DNA from: Nocardioides sp. Arc9.136
GTDB taxonomy: Bacteria; Actinomycetota; Actinomycetes; Propionibacteriales; Nocardioidaceae
NCBI RefSeq assembly: GCF_030506255.1
Contig: NZ_CP113431.1
Coordinates: 496,001 to 560,000 of the forward strand
Length of the DNA stretch: 64,000 nt
Reading direction: 5' to 3'
The notes beneath the pieces were generated by a model. It was not told the DNA's origin and ran no database searches. It saw nothing but the letters and a program-made list of their open reading frames with translations. Both the position numbers and the translations under genes were made by a program. Shown here in pieces: positions 29,323 to 37,371 of this stretch (the stretch's first letter is position 1; each line of letters opens with the position of its first letter).

Positions 29323-29351
29323 GGGCAAGTTCGTGTCGCGCGGGGGCAAGT
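29323..29351 (+). promoter_or_regulatory. Direct repeat GGGCAAGT x2, 21 bp apart (probable AraC-type operator)
   Basis: GGGCAAGT occurs at 29323-29330 and 29344-29351 in the 90-bp divergent gap. A 21-bp period puts both on the same helix face, the usual geometry for AraC-family half-sites. It lies 32 bp upstream of the monooxygenase ATG. Confidence 0.6.
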
Positions 29352-29383
29352 CTGCGGCGAGCGGCTGGCGGAGGATGGCAGGC

Positions 29384-30934
29384 ATGGAGCAGAGCGAGCA
29401 CGTCGACGTCGTGGTGGTCGGAGCCGGTCTGTCGGGGGTCGGGGCGGCGTACCGCCTGCAGACCGAGCGGCCCGGCACGACGTACGCCGTCCTCGAGGCG
29501 CGCGCGGACCTCGGCGGCACCTGGGACCTCTTCCGCTACCCCGGCGTGCGGTCGGACTCCGACATGTACACGCTGGGCTACTCCTTCAAGCCCTGGCGCG
29601 ACGGCCGGTCGCTGGCCGACGGCCCCTCGATCCTGCGCTACATCCGCGAGACCGCGACCGAGCACGGCATCGACCGGCACATCCGCTTCTCCAGCAAGGT
29701 CGTCGGCGCCGACTTCGACACCGCGGAGGCGCGCTGGACGCTCACGGTCGAGGACACCGTCAGCGGCGAGCGGCGCACGATGACGTGCGGGTTCCTCTAC
29801 TCCTGCGCCGGCTACTACGACTACGACCACCCGCACGACCCGCAGCTGCCGGGCGTGGAGTCCTACGCCGGCGAGCTGGTGCACCCGCAGTTCTGGCCCG
29901 AGGACCTCGACACCGCCGGCAAGCGGGTCGTCGTCATCGGGTCGGGGGCGACCGCGGTGACGCTGGTGCCCTCGCTGCTCAAGGGCGGTTCCGGCGGCTC
30001 GGGCGGCTCGGGCGGGGCCGCGCACGTGACCATGCTCCAGCGCACGCCGACGTGGATCAGCGCGGTCCCGGCGAAGGACAAGAAGGCGGAGCGGATCAAG
30101 AAGGTGCTGCCCGCCGGCGCGGCCCACCACGTCATCCGCGCCAAGAACATCGCGTTCAGCACGGCCTTCTACCAGTTCTGCCAGCGCCGGCCGCAGCAGG
30201 CGCGCAAGCTGCTGACCGGCCTCTCCACCCGCATCCTCGGCGACGCGCAGCTGGTCGCGGACCACTTCACGCCGTCGTACGACCCGTGGGACCAGCGGCT
30301 GTGCGCCGTGCCGAACGCCGACCTCTTCGGTGTCGTCAAGGACGGCCGCGCCGAGGTGGTCACCGACCGGATCGCGTCGTTCGTGCCCGAGGGCATCCGG
30401 CTGGAGTCCGGGCGCGTGCTCGAGGCCGACGTCGTGGTGACCGCGACCGGGCTGAAGCTGCTCGCCTTCGGGGGGATCGAGCCCCACGTCGACGGGGAGC
30501 GGGTCGACCTCGCCGAGCAGTTCGTCTGGAACGGCGCGATGATGACCGGCGTGCCGAACTTCGCGGTCTGCATCGGCTACACCAACGCCTCCTGGACCCT
30601 GCGGGCCGACCTGACCCACCGGCTGGTGACCAAGGTGCTCGCCTGGATGGAGCGCACCGGCGAGCGCGCCGTCGTGCCGCAGCCGGACGGCGAGCTGTCA
30701 CCGCGGCCGCTGCTCGACCTGGCCGCGGGGTACGTCCAGCGCTCGATCGGCGCCTTCCCCCGCCAGGGCGACCGCGCCCCGTGGCTGGTCCGGCAGAACT
30801 ACGTGCTCGACTCGGTCCGTACGCTGCGCACCGACCTGTCCCGCACGCTCGCGCCGGTCCGTCCCCGGGCCGCGCAGCGCGGCGCGGACGTGACCGGCGA
30901 CGCGAGCGAGGAGATGGTGGAGGTGGGCGCATGA
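29384..30934 (+). CDS. Flavin-containing Baeyer-Villiger-type monooxygenase
   Basis: 516 residues from the ATG at 29384 (GGAGGA 8 nt upstream; an ATG at 29375 overlaps that site). It has the FAD Rossmann motif VVVGAGLSG (residues 10-18), a second one for NADPH (VVVIGSGATAV), and a Baeyer-Villiger fingerprint at residues 161-172, YAGELVHPQFWP, matching FxGxxxHxxxWP except for Tyr in the first place. A Gly-Gly-Ser run (29984-30016) follows the second Rossmann helix, an odd flexible insert. The enzyme would insert oxygen into a ketone to give an ester. The overlapping esterase gene downstream fits removal of that ester. The real substrate is unknown. Confidence 0.88.
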   Translation: MEQSEHVDVVVVGAGLSGVGAAYRLQTERPGTTYAVLEARADLGGTWDLFRYPGVRSDSDMYTLGYSFKPWRDGRSLADGPSILRYIRETATEHGIDRHIRFSSKVVGADFDTAEARWTLTVEDTVSGERRTMTCGFLYSCAGYYDYDHPHDPQLPGVESYAGELVHPQFWPEDLDTAGKRVVVIGSGATAVTLVPSLLKGGSGGSGGSGGAAHVTMLQRTPTWISAVPAKDKKAERIKKVLPAGAAHHVIRAKNIAFSTAFYQFCQRRPQQARKLLTGLSTRILGDAQLVADHFTPSYDPWDQRLCAVPNADLFGVVKDGRAEVVTDRIASFVPEGIRLESGRVLEADVVVTATGLKLLAFGGIEPHVDGERVDLAEQFVWNGAMMTGVPNFAVCIGYTNASWTLRADLTHRLVTKVLAWMERTGERAVVPQPDGELSPRPLLDLAAGYVQRSIGAFPRQGDRAPWLVRQNYVLDSVRTLRTDLSRTLAPVRPRAAQRGADVTGDASEEMVEVGA

Positions 30935-31911
30935 CCGGCACCTGGGAGCCCGACCTGCTGGGGGACGGCTACGAGCAGCAGGTGCTCGAGCTGGGACCCG
31001 ACCCCGACGGGGAGGGCGACGTCCGTGCGGTCCTCGTCCGCCGCGGCGTGCGGCCGGGGGAGGAGGTGCGCGGGGCGGTGCTCTACGTGCACGGCTTCTC
31101 CGACTACTTCTTCCAGACCGACCTCGCGGACTTCCACGCCGAGCGGGGCCTGGCGTTCTACGGCCTGGACCTGCGCAAGTCCGGCCGGGCCCGCCGCGAC
31201 GGGCAGACAGCGCACTACGCCTCGGACCTCGAGCACTACGACGCCGAGCTCGAGCAGTCCATGGCGATCATCGCCGCCGACCACGGGCCCGAGGCCCCGG
31301 TCGTGGTGGTCGCGCACTCCACCGGCGGCCTGATCACGCCGCTGTGGCTCGACCGCCGTCGTCGCGCCGGGCGCACCGCCCCGGTCGCGGGCCTGGTGCT
31401 CAACAGCCCCTGGTTCGACCTGCAGGGGCAGGCGGTGCTGCGCGGGCCGGTGACCCAGGTGCTGCGGGTGCTGGCGAAGGTCGCCCCGCTGCGCGCGCTG
31501 GACCTGCCGAAGAGCGCGGTGTACGGCACCTCCCTGCACGTCAGCGGGAAGGGCGAGTGGGACTACGACGTCGTGCTCAAGCCGCTCGAGGGCTTCCCGG
31601 TCACGGTCGGCTGGCTCAACGCCGTGCGCCGCGGCCACGCCCGCCTGCACCGCGGGCTCGAGGTGGGCGTGCCGTCGCTGGTGCTGCGCTCGGACAAGAC
31701 CCACTACGCCCGCGAGCACACCGACGCCAGCGACCGCGCCGACACCGTCCTCGACGTGAAGCAGATCGCCCGCTGGGCCGGCTGCCTGGGCGGCGAGACC
31801 ACGGTCGTCCCGATCACCGACGCCCGCCACGACGTCTTCCTCTCCCTGCCCGCGCCGCGCGCCGCGGCGTACGACGTGCTGTGGGAGTGGCTGGCCCGGC
31901 ACCTGGGCTGA
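30931..31911 (+). CDS. Alpha/beta hydrolase (serine lipase/esterase, S33-like)
   Basis: 326 residues, ATG overlapping the monooxygenase stop (ATGA). The fold is clear: oxyanion-hole strand AVLYVHGFSDYF, nucleophile elbow AHSTGG, a late Asp (VLRSDKTH region) and His in ITDARHDVFLSLP. The sequence style is that of monoacylglycerol-lipase or serine aminopeptidase S33 proteins. No signal peptide is seen. Translational coupling to the Baeyer-Villiger-type monooxygenase suggests that it hydrolyses the ester product, a common pairing; this is inference. Confidence 0.88.
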   Translation: MTGTWEPDLLGDGYEQQVLELGPDPDGEGDVRAVLVRRGVRPGEEVRGAVLYVHGFSDYFFQTDLADFHAERGLAFYGLDLRKSGRARRDGQTAHYASDLEHYDAELEQSMAIIAADHGPEAPVVVVAHSTGGLITPLWLDRRRRAGRTAPVAGLVLNSPWFDLQGQAVLRGPVTQVLRVLAKVAPLRALDLPKSAVYGTSLHVSGKGEWDYDVVLKPLEGFPVTVGWLNAVRRGHARLHRGLEVGVPSLVLRSDKTHYAREHTDASDRADTVLDVKQIARWAGCLGGETTVVPITDARHDVFLSLPAPRAAAYDVLWEWLARHLG

Positions 31912-31919
31912 GCTCCGGA

Positions 31920-31949
31920 GGGCCGCGGGCTGGTCGGAACCGACGGCCC
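31920..31949. terminator. Hairpin between convergent esterase and exonuclease genes
   Basis: GGGCCG and CGGCCC enclose an inner GTCGG-AA-CCGAC pairing with a bulge. The element fills most of the 43-bp gap between the converging genes and would serve both directions. The pairing is imperfect. Confidence 0.4.
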
Positions 31950-31954
31950 CGACC

Positions 31955-32962
31955 TCACGGACCCCCGAGCCCGACCGAGGCCGGCGGCTCGGTGAGCACG
32001 CGCAGCGCGAGCGCCGTGGTCGCCTCGACACCGAGGTGTCCGACCACGCGGGTGACCCGGTCCGGGTCGAGCGGCAGCAGGCCCGGCGAGCCGGGGACGT
32101 CCGGCGTGAGGCCGAGGTCGACCTCGCGCCCGCGCATGATCGAGAGGTTGAACTCGTACCGCTCCCGCGCGCCCTCGGCGGTCAGCCGGGCGAGCAGCCG
32201 GCGGCCCATCCGGGAGGCACCGGTCTCCTCGCACCAGGAGTCGACGGCGGCCACGAGGTTCTCGCCGGCGCAGTGGTCGATGTCGGCCCACACGGCCTGC
32301 ATCGAGCCGAGCTGCTCGAGCAGCACCGGAGCGGTCTTCTCGCCGATGCCCGGGACGCCGGGGAGGTTGTCGCTGGCGTCGCCCCGCAGCGCGGCGAACT
32401 CCAAGTAGCTCGTCGCCGCCACGCCGTACATCGCGTGCAGCCGGCGCGGGTTGAGCAGCGGGGAGGCGCTGATGCCGCCGTCGATGAGGCGCAGCACCGA
32501 GGTGTGCTCGCTGATGTGGGCGAAGGAGTCGCGGTCGGAGGTGACCAGCACGCAGCTCCACCCCTCGCGCTCGGCCCACGTCGCGGCGGAGGCGTTGACG
32601 TCGTCGGCCTCGAGCCCCGGCGGGGTGACCGCCAGCAGGCCCAGCGCGTCCAGCAGCGCGCCGGCGCGCTCGAGCTGGTCGACCAGGTGCGGGTCCTTGG
32701 GCGCGCGGCCGGCCTTGTACGCCGGGTAGGCCGTCTCGCGCTGCGAGGTGCGCCGGTCGTCGAGCCCGAAGAGCACCGCGTCGGGCGCGAACTGGTCGAC
32801 GGTCTCGAGGATCTGGCGCAGCATGCCGTGCAGCGCCCACGCGGGTCGCCCGCCGCGGTCGCGGAGGTCGGTGTGGGCCCGGGCGTGGTGGTTGCGGTGC
32901 AGCAGCGACGGCGCGTCGACGGCGAGGAGCAGCTTGCGGGGGCGGTCGGGTGGTGGGCGCAT
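31955..32962 (-). CDS. 5'-3' exonuclease (PolI N-terminal domain-like)
   Basis: 335 residues. The FEN/PolA-type nuclease pattern is intact: LLLAVDAPSLLHRNHHA, LFGLDDRRTSQRETAYPAYKAGR, the acidic cluster LEADDVNAS and VTSDRDSFAHIS, and the helix-hairpin-helix LRGDASDNLPGVPGIGEKTA. It corresponds to the free-standing 5'-3' exonuclease of actinobacteria, which lacks the polymerase domain and probably works in Okazaki fragment or repair processing. A TAGGCT -10 lies 12 nt before the ATG on the minus strand, leaving only a very short leader. It is a single gene between convergent and divergent neighbours. Confidence 0.93.
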   Translation of the reverse strand: MRPPPDRPRKLLLAVDAPSLLHRNHHARAHTDLRDRGGRPAWALHGMLRQILETVDQFAPDAVLFGLDDRRTSQRETAYPAYKAGRAPKDPHLVDQLERAGALLDALGLLAVTPPGLEADDVNASAATWAEREGWSCVLVTSDRDSFAHISEHTSVLRLIDGGISASPLLNPRRLHAMYGVAATSYLEFAALRGDASDNLPGVPGIGEKTAPVLLEQLGSMQAVWADIDHCAGENLVAAVDSWCEETGASRMGRRLLARLTAEGARERYEFNLSIMRGREVDLGLTPDVPGSPGLLPLDPDRVTRVVGHLGVEATTALALRVLTEPPASVGLGGP

Positions 32963-33088
32963 GGCGGTGCGGCGAGCCTACGTGTCGCCGCCGGTCCCCG
33001 CCGCGGACCCCGGTACGGTCTGGCCACCACGGGCACGCCGTGGGACCAACGGACCTGACCAGGCACCGGGACCGGGCGGAGGTGGGGC

Positions 33089-34627
33089 ATGGCGAGGCGC
33101 TCGGCACCGTTCGGCGCGCGCGTCCTGGGCCGCCCGGACCAGTCGGTGCGGTCGCTGCGGCTGCGCGTCCAGCTGCTGCTCACGGTGATGCTGGTGAGCA
33201 CGAACGTCATCGCGGCCGGCGTCGTCTTCCTCATCGCCTCCTTCGTCGTGCCCTCGCCCCGGCCGACCGGCGGGACGCTGGTCTCCCTGGCCATCGCGGT
33301 GCCGACGTACGTCGGCGTGGCGGTCGTCATCGGCCTCGGGGTCGGCACCCGGCTCAGCCTGCGGGCGCTCCGCTGGGCGACCCAGGGCGCCGAGCCCGAC
33401 CTGAGGCAGCGGCTCGCCGCGCTCCGCGTGCCGCTGTGGCTGACCGTCATGCAGGGCGCGCTGTGGCTCGGCGCGACCGTGCTGTTCACGACGCTGTCGC
33501 TGGTCCTGCAGCCGGAGCGGGCGCTCGGGTCGGGCGTCGCGGTCGGCATCGCCGGGCTGGTGGCGTGCGGCATCGCCTTCCTGCTCGCCGACTTCGTGAT
33601 GCGGCCCATCTCGGCCCGCGCGCTCGACGGCCTCGCGGTCACCGACCGGCCCCGCGGCGCGGGTGTCGGTGGCCGGATGGTGCTCTTCTGGTGCCTCGGC
33701 ACCGCCGCGCCCGTCGGCGGGATGGTGGTTGCCTCGATCGTCGGGCTCGCCGGCGACGACGACGCGCGCGGCCGGCTCCCGTTCACCGTGCTGGCGATCA
33801 GCGCGGTCGTGCTCGTCTTCGGCCTGCTGACCACGGTGCTCAACGCCCGGTCGGTGGTCGCGCCGGTCATCTCGGTGCGCGACGCGCTGCTCGACGTCGA
33901 GCAGGGCGACCTCGACCGGGAGGTCGTCGTCTTCGACGGCACCGAGCTGGGCTCGCTGCAGGCGGGGTTCAACGCGATGGCCCAGGGGCTGCGCGAGCGC
34001 GAGCAGCTGCGCGACCTGTTCGGCCGCCACGTCGGCCGCGACGTCGCGCTGGCCGCGGCCGCCCGCGGCGTCGAGCTGGGCGGGGAGTCGCGCGTGGTGT
34101 CGGTGCTCTTCGTCGACCTGGTCGGCTCCACGACGTACGCAACCCGGCACGACCCGGCGGAGGTCGTGGACACGCTCAACCGGTTCTTCGGGGTGGTGGT
34201 CGAGGAGGTCGACCGGCACCAGGGGCTGGTCAACAAGTTCATCGGCGACGCCGTGCTCGCGGTCTTCGGCGCGCCCGTCGACCACCCCGACCACGCCACC
34301 GCCGCGCTCTCGGCGGCCCGGGCGATGGCGCGCCGGCTGGCCGCGGAGGTCACCGAGATCGACGCCGGCATCGGCGTCGCCACCGGGGAGGCGGTCGCGG
34401 GCCACGTCGGCGCGGCGAGCCGGCTGGAGTACACCGTGATCGGCGACGCGGTGAACAGCGCCGCCCGCCTCACCGACCTGGCCAAGGAGGTCCCCGGCTG
34501 CGTCCTCGCCGCCTGGGCGACCGTCGAGGCGGCGACGGCCGAGGAGGCCAAGCACTGGAAGCGCCACGACCCGGTCGTCCTCCGCGGTCGCCACGAGGAG
34601 ACCGACACCGGCGTGCTCTGCGGCTGA
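33089..34627 (+). CDS. Membrane-bound adenylate/guanylate cyclase with HAMP domain
   Basis: 512 residues; ATG preceded by GGCGGAGG. About six membrane helices fill the first 260 residues. A HAMP linker follows (SVVAPVISVRDALLDVEQGDLDREVVVFDGTELGSLQAGFNAMAQGL). The class III cyclase domain takes the last about 180 residues with the two metal-binding aspartates in SVLFVDLVGSTT and NKFIGDAVLAVFG, and the late EYTVIGDAVNSAARL transition-state region. It should make cAMP (or cGMP) in response to a membrane or extracellular cue. It resembles the six-helix HAMP-cyclases of mycobacteria. A TACGGT -10-like hexamer lies near 33013. Confidence 0.92.
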   Translation: MARRSAPFGARVLGRPDQSVRSLRLRVQLLLTVMLVSTNVIAAGVVFLIASFVVPSPRPTGGTLVSLAIAVPTYVGVAVVIGLGVGTRLSLRALRWATQGAEPDLRQRLAALRVPLWLTVMQGALWLGATVLFTTLSLVLQPERALGSGVAVGIAGLVACGIAFLLADFVMRPISARALDGLAVTDRPRGAGVGGRMVLFWCLGTAAPVGGMVVASIVGLAGDDDARGRLPFTVLAISAVVLVFGLLTTVLNARSVVAPVISVRDALLDVEQGDLDREVVVFDGTELGSLQAGFNAMAQGLREREQLRDLFGRHVGRDVALAAAARGVELGGESRVVSVLFVDLVGSTTYATRHDPAEVVDTLNRFFGVVVEEVDRHQGLVNKFIGDAVLAVFGAPVDHPDHATAALSAARAMARRLAAEVTEIDAGIGVATGEAVAGHVGAASRLEYTVIGDAVNSAARLTDLAKEVPGCVLAAWATVEAATAEEAKHWKRHDPVVLRGRHEETDTGVLCG

Positions 34628-34647
34628 CCGGGCCGGGGGGGGTCTCC

Positions 34648-34708
34648 AGCGACCGTGTGGTCGCTCCACACGCGGCAGGACGCGTGCCCAGCGACAAGAA
34701 GGTCGCTG
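34648..34708. terminator. Two sibling hairpins between convergent cyclase and LysR genes
   Basis: AGCGACC-GTGT-GGTCGCT at 34648-34665 and CAGCGAC-AAGAAG-GTCGCTG at 34689-34708. The arms are nearly the same sequence, so this is a duplicated palindrome, probably one terminator for each converging gene. Confidence 0.6.
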
Positions 34709-34717
34709 AACGCCCCC

Positions 34718-35611
34718 TCAGCGGAGCTCGGCCGCCCGCGCCTGGACCTCGCTGCGGATGGCGGCGAGCGCGGCGACCGCGGGCGCGCGACGGACGCTCG
34801 CGCTGGCGAGGGCGGCCACGAACGTGAGCTCGACGCGCACCCGGCTGGGCAGCACCGGCTCGAGGCCCGTCGAGCGGCGGGCGAGGAACTTGGGCAGCAG
34901 AGCGATCCCGGCGCCGGCCCGGGCCGCCTCGAGCTGCGCGAAGACGCTCGTCGAGCCCAGCTGGACCGCCCGCTTGGCGAAGAGCCGGTCGACCAGCTGC
35001 AGGTCGCTGACGCGCAGGGATCCCTCGACGTAGTAGACGAGCGCGTGGTCGTCGAGCTCGGAGAGCGACCGCGGCCGGCCGGCGTCGTCGAGGTAGGCGG
35101 GCGCGGCGAAGAGCCCGAGCTCGTACGCCGCGATGTCGATCGTGCGCACCCGCGGGGACAGCGGCTCGCCCACGCCGACCTCGACGTCGGCCCCGCTGCC
35201 GTGCACGATCGGGCGGGTCGCGGCGGTCAGCTCGACGGTGACCCGGGGGTGCCGCCGGCGCAGCGCGGCGAGCGCCGGCGCGGCGTACACCGCGGCGAAC
35301 GCCTCGGGTGCCGAGACCCGCACCAGGCCGGCGAGCTCACCCTCGGCACCGTCGCCGTCGCGGGTCAGCGCGTGCCGGGCCGTCGTCACCGCGCGCTCCA
35401 CCGACTCCGCGGCGGGCAGCAGGGAGCGCCCGAGCTCGGTGAGGTGGCAGCCGCGGGTGGTGCGGGAGACGACCGGCGCGCCGACCGTGGCCTCGAGCGC
35501 GTCGAGCCGGCGCGAGATCGTGGAGTGGGTCAGCCCCAGCGCGGTGGCGGCGGAGCTGAGGTTGCCGGTGCGGGCGACCTCGAGCAGCACCACCAGGTCG
35601 TCGGCCCGCAT
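34718..35611 (-). CDS. LysR-family transcriptional regulator
   Basis: 297 residues from the ATG at 35611 with GGAGG close upstream. N-terminal HTH (LVVLLEVARTGNLSSAATALGLTHSTISRRLDALEATVGAPVVSRTTRG) and a LysR effector domain from about residue 90. It is divergent from the aldehyde dehydrogenase gene, the standard layout in which a LysR protein controls its neighbour. The 135-bp gap contains CTGTGCATCCTCGCACAG (35639-35656), a dyad with the T-N11-A spacing expected for LysR sites. The inducer is unknown. Confidence 0.9.
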   Translation of the reverse strand: MRADDLVVLLEVARTGNLSSAATALGLTHSTISRRLDALEATVGAPVVSRTTRGCHLTELGRSLLPAAESVERAVTTARHALTRDGDGAEGELAGLVRVSAPEAFAAVYAAPALAALRRRHPRVTVELTAATRPIVHGSGADVEVGVGEPLSPRVRTIDIAAYELGLFAAPAYLDDAGRPRSLSELDDHALVYYVEGSLRVSDLQLVDRLFAKRAVQLGSTSVFAQLEAARAGAGIALLPKFLARRSTGLEPVLPSRVRVELTFVAALASASVRRAPAVAALAAIRSEVQARAAELR

Positions 35612-35638
35612 CGCCGTACCTCCTCCGGCGTCGATCGG

Positions 35639-35656
35639 CTGTGCATCCTCGCACAG
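35639..35656. promoter_or_regulatory. Dyad CTGTGC-ATCCTC-GCACAG, probable LysR operator
   Basis: A perfect 6-bp inverted repeat with a 6-bp centre between the divergent LysR and aldehyde dehydrogenase genes, containing T-N11-A. It is the only clear dyad in that gap. Confidence 0.6.
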
Positions 35657-35746
35657 CCGGTGTGCGCGGGTCGGCGTTGTCCCCGGCGGCCGGGTGGGCG
35701 AACCTGTACCGGTCCGGCGCACCACCGAGCCCAGGAGACCGCACCC

Positions 35747-37249
35747 GTGAAGCTGCAGACCACCATCGACGCACCCGACGCCGGCACCCCCGACTGGCCG
35801 ATGCTCATCGGCGGGGAGTGGGTCCCCTCGGAGAGCGGCGAGTGGCGCGACGTGGTCACGCCCGCACGCGCCGAGCAGGTCCTGGCCCGGGTCCCCGAGA
35901 GCACGAAGGCGGACCTCGACCGCGCGGTCGCGGCCGCCACGGCGGCGCTGCCGGCCTGGCGGGCGCTGCACTTCCGCGAGCGCGGCACGATCCTGCTGCG
36001 CATCGCCGACGCGCTCGAGCAGCGCGCCGAGGACTTCGCCCAGCTGACCGCCCAGGACACCGGCAACGCGCTGCGCACCCAGGCGCGGCCGGAGTCGGCG
36101 ACGCTGGTGGCGCTGTTCCGGTACTTCGGCGGCGTGGCTGGTGAGTTCAAGGGGACCGTGCTGCCGGCCGGCGACGACCAGCTTCAGTACACCCGGCTGG
36201 AGCCGCTCGGCGTGGTCGGCGCGATCCTGCCGTGGAACTCCCCGCTGATGATCGCCGCGATGAAGCTCCCCGCCGCGCTGGCCGCGGGCAACACGCTCGT
36301 GGTCAAGCCCGCCGAGGACGCCCCGCTGACGATCCTCCTGCTCGCCCAGGTGATGTCCGAGCACCTGCCCGCCGGCGTGCTCAACGTCGTCACCGGCGTC
36401 GGCGAGACCGTCGGCCAGGCGATCTCCGAGCACCCGGGCATCCACAAGGTCTCCTTCACCGGCTCCTCCGAGGTCGGGCGGGTCGTCGGCGCGACCGCCG
36501 GTGGCCGGCTGGCCCACCAGTCCCTCGAGCTGGGCGGCAAGAGCCCCAACATCGTCTGCCCCTCCGCCGCCGCCCCCGACGTCATCGAGGCGACCGCCGA
36601 GGGCGTGCTGCTCGCGATGCGCTTCACCCGCCAGGGCCAGTCCTGCACGGCCGGCTCGCGGCTGTTCCTCCACGAGGACGTGCACGACGAGTTCCTGCGC
36701 GTGCTGGTCGAGAAGGTCTCGGCGCTCAAGGTCGGCGACCCGCTCGCCGAGGAGACCGACATGGGCGCGATCATCAACCGCTCGCAGTACGAGCAGGTCC
36801 TCGACTACATCGAGGACGGCAAGTCCCAGCCCGGCGTCCGGGTCGCGCTGGACATGTCGCGCGAGGTCCCCGAGGGGCTCGAGGGCTACTACCAGGGCCC
36901 GACCATCCTCGCCGGGGTCGCCAACGACTGGCGGATCGCCCGCGAGGAGGTCTTCGGCCCGGTCCTGGTCGTCATCCCGTGGACGGACGAGGACGACGTC
37001 GTGGCGATGGCCAACGACTCCCACTACGGCCTCGCGGCGTTCGTCTGGTCCCGCGACATCGACCAGGCCCTCGGCCTCGCCCACCGCATCGAGTCCGGCT
37101 GGGTGCAGGTCAACCAGGGCGGCGGCCAGGTGATCGGCCAGTCCTACGGCGGCTACAAGTCCTCCGGCATCGGCCGGGAGTTCTCCATCGAGGGCGCCAT
37201 CGAGGGCTTCACCCAGACCAAGCAGATCAACGTCAAGCTGGGTCGCTGA
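35747..37249 (+). CDS. NAD(P)-dependent aldehyde dehydrogenase
   Basis: 500 residues from the GTG at 35747 (CAGGAGACC upstream). The family motifs are intact: LPWNSPLMIAAMKLPAALAAGNTLVVKPAE for cofactor binding, FTGSSEVGR, the general-base E261 in LELGGKSPN and the nucleophile C300 in GQSCTAGSR. The C-terminus (FGPVLVVIPW, GGYKSSGIGRE) is also typical. It resembles the betaine/aromatic aldehyde dehydrogenase group. Substrate is unknown; control by the divergent LysR protein is likely. It ends at a repeat-rich convergent junction. Confidence 0.92.
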   Translation: MKLQTTIDAPDAGTPDWPMLIGGEWVPSESGEWRDVVTPARAEQVLARVPESTKADLDRAVAAATAALPAWRALHFRERGTILLRIADALEQRAEDFAQLTAQDTGNALRTQARPESATLVALFRYFGGVAGEFKGTVLPAGDDQLQYTRLEPLGVVGAILPWNSPLMIAAMKLPAALAAGNTLVVKPAEDAPLTILLLAQVMSEHLPAGVLNVVTGVGETVGQAISEHPGIHKVSFTGSSEVGRVVGATAGGRLAHQSLELGGKSPNIVCPSAAAPDVIEATAEGVLLAMRFTRQGQSCTAGSRLFLHEDVHDEFLRVLVEKVSALKVGDPLAEETDMGAIINRSQYEQVLDYIEDGKSQPGVRVALDMSREVPEGLEGYYQGPTILAGVANDWRIAREEVFGPVLVVIPWTDEDDVVAMANDSHYGLAAFVWSRDIDQALGLAHRIESGWVQVNQGGGQVIGQSYGGYKSSGIGREFSIEGAIEGFTQTKQINVKLGR

Positions 37250-37269
37250 GGCTCGCGCCGGCCGGATGG

Positions 37270-37350
37270 TTCATCGGCCAGCCGCTGGAACTCCTGGTTG
37301 GCCGCTGAAACTTCAGCGGCCGACCGACAGCTTCATCGGCCAGCCGCTGA
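37270..37350. repeat. Repeat-hairpin-repeat element between convergent genes
   Basis: TTCATCGGCCAGCCGCTG occurs at 37270-37287 and 37332-37349. Between them lies a perfect palindrome, GGCCGCTGAA-AC-TTCAGCGGCC (37300-37321), whose arms share GCCGCTGAA with the repeats. It fills the gap between aldehyde dehydrogenase and selO and probably ends both transcripts. Confidence 0.8.
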
Positions 37351-37371
37351 AGCTTCCGGCCGCCCGCCCGC

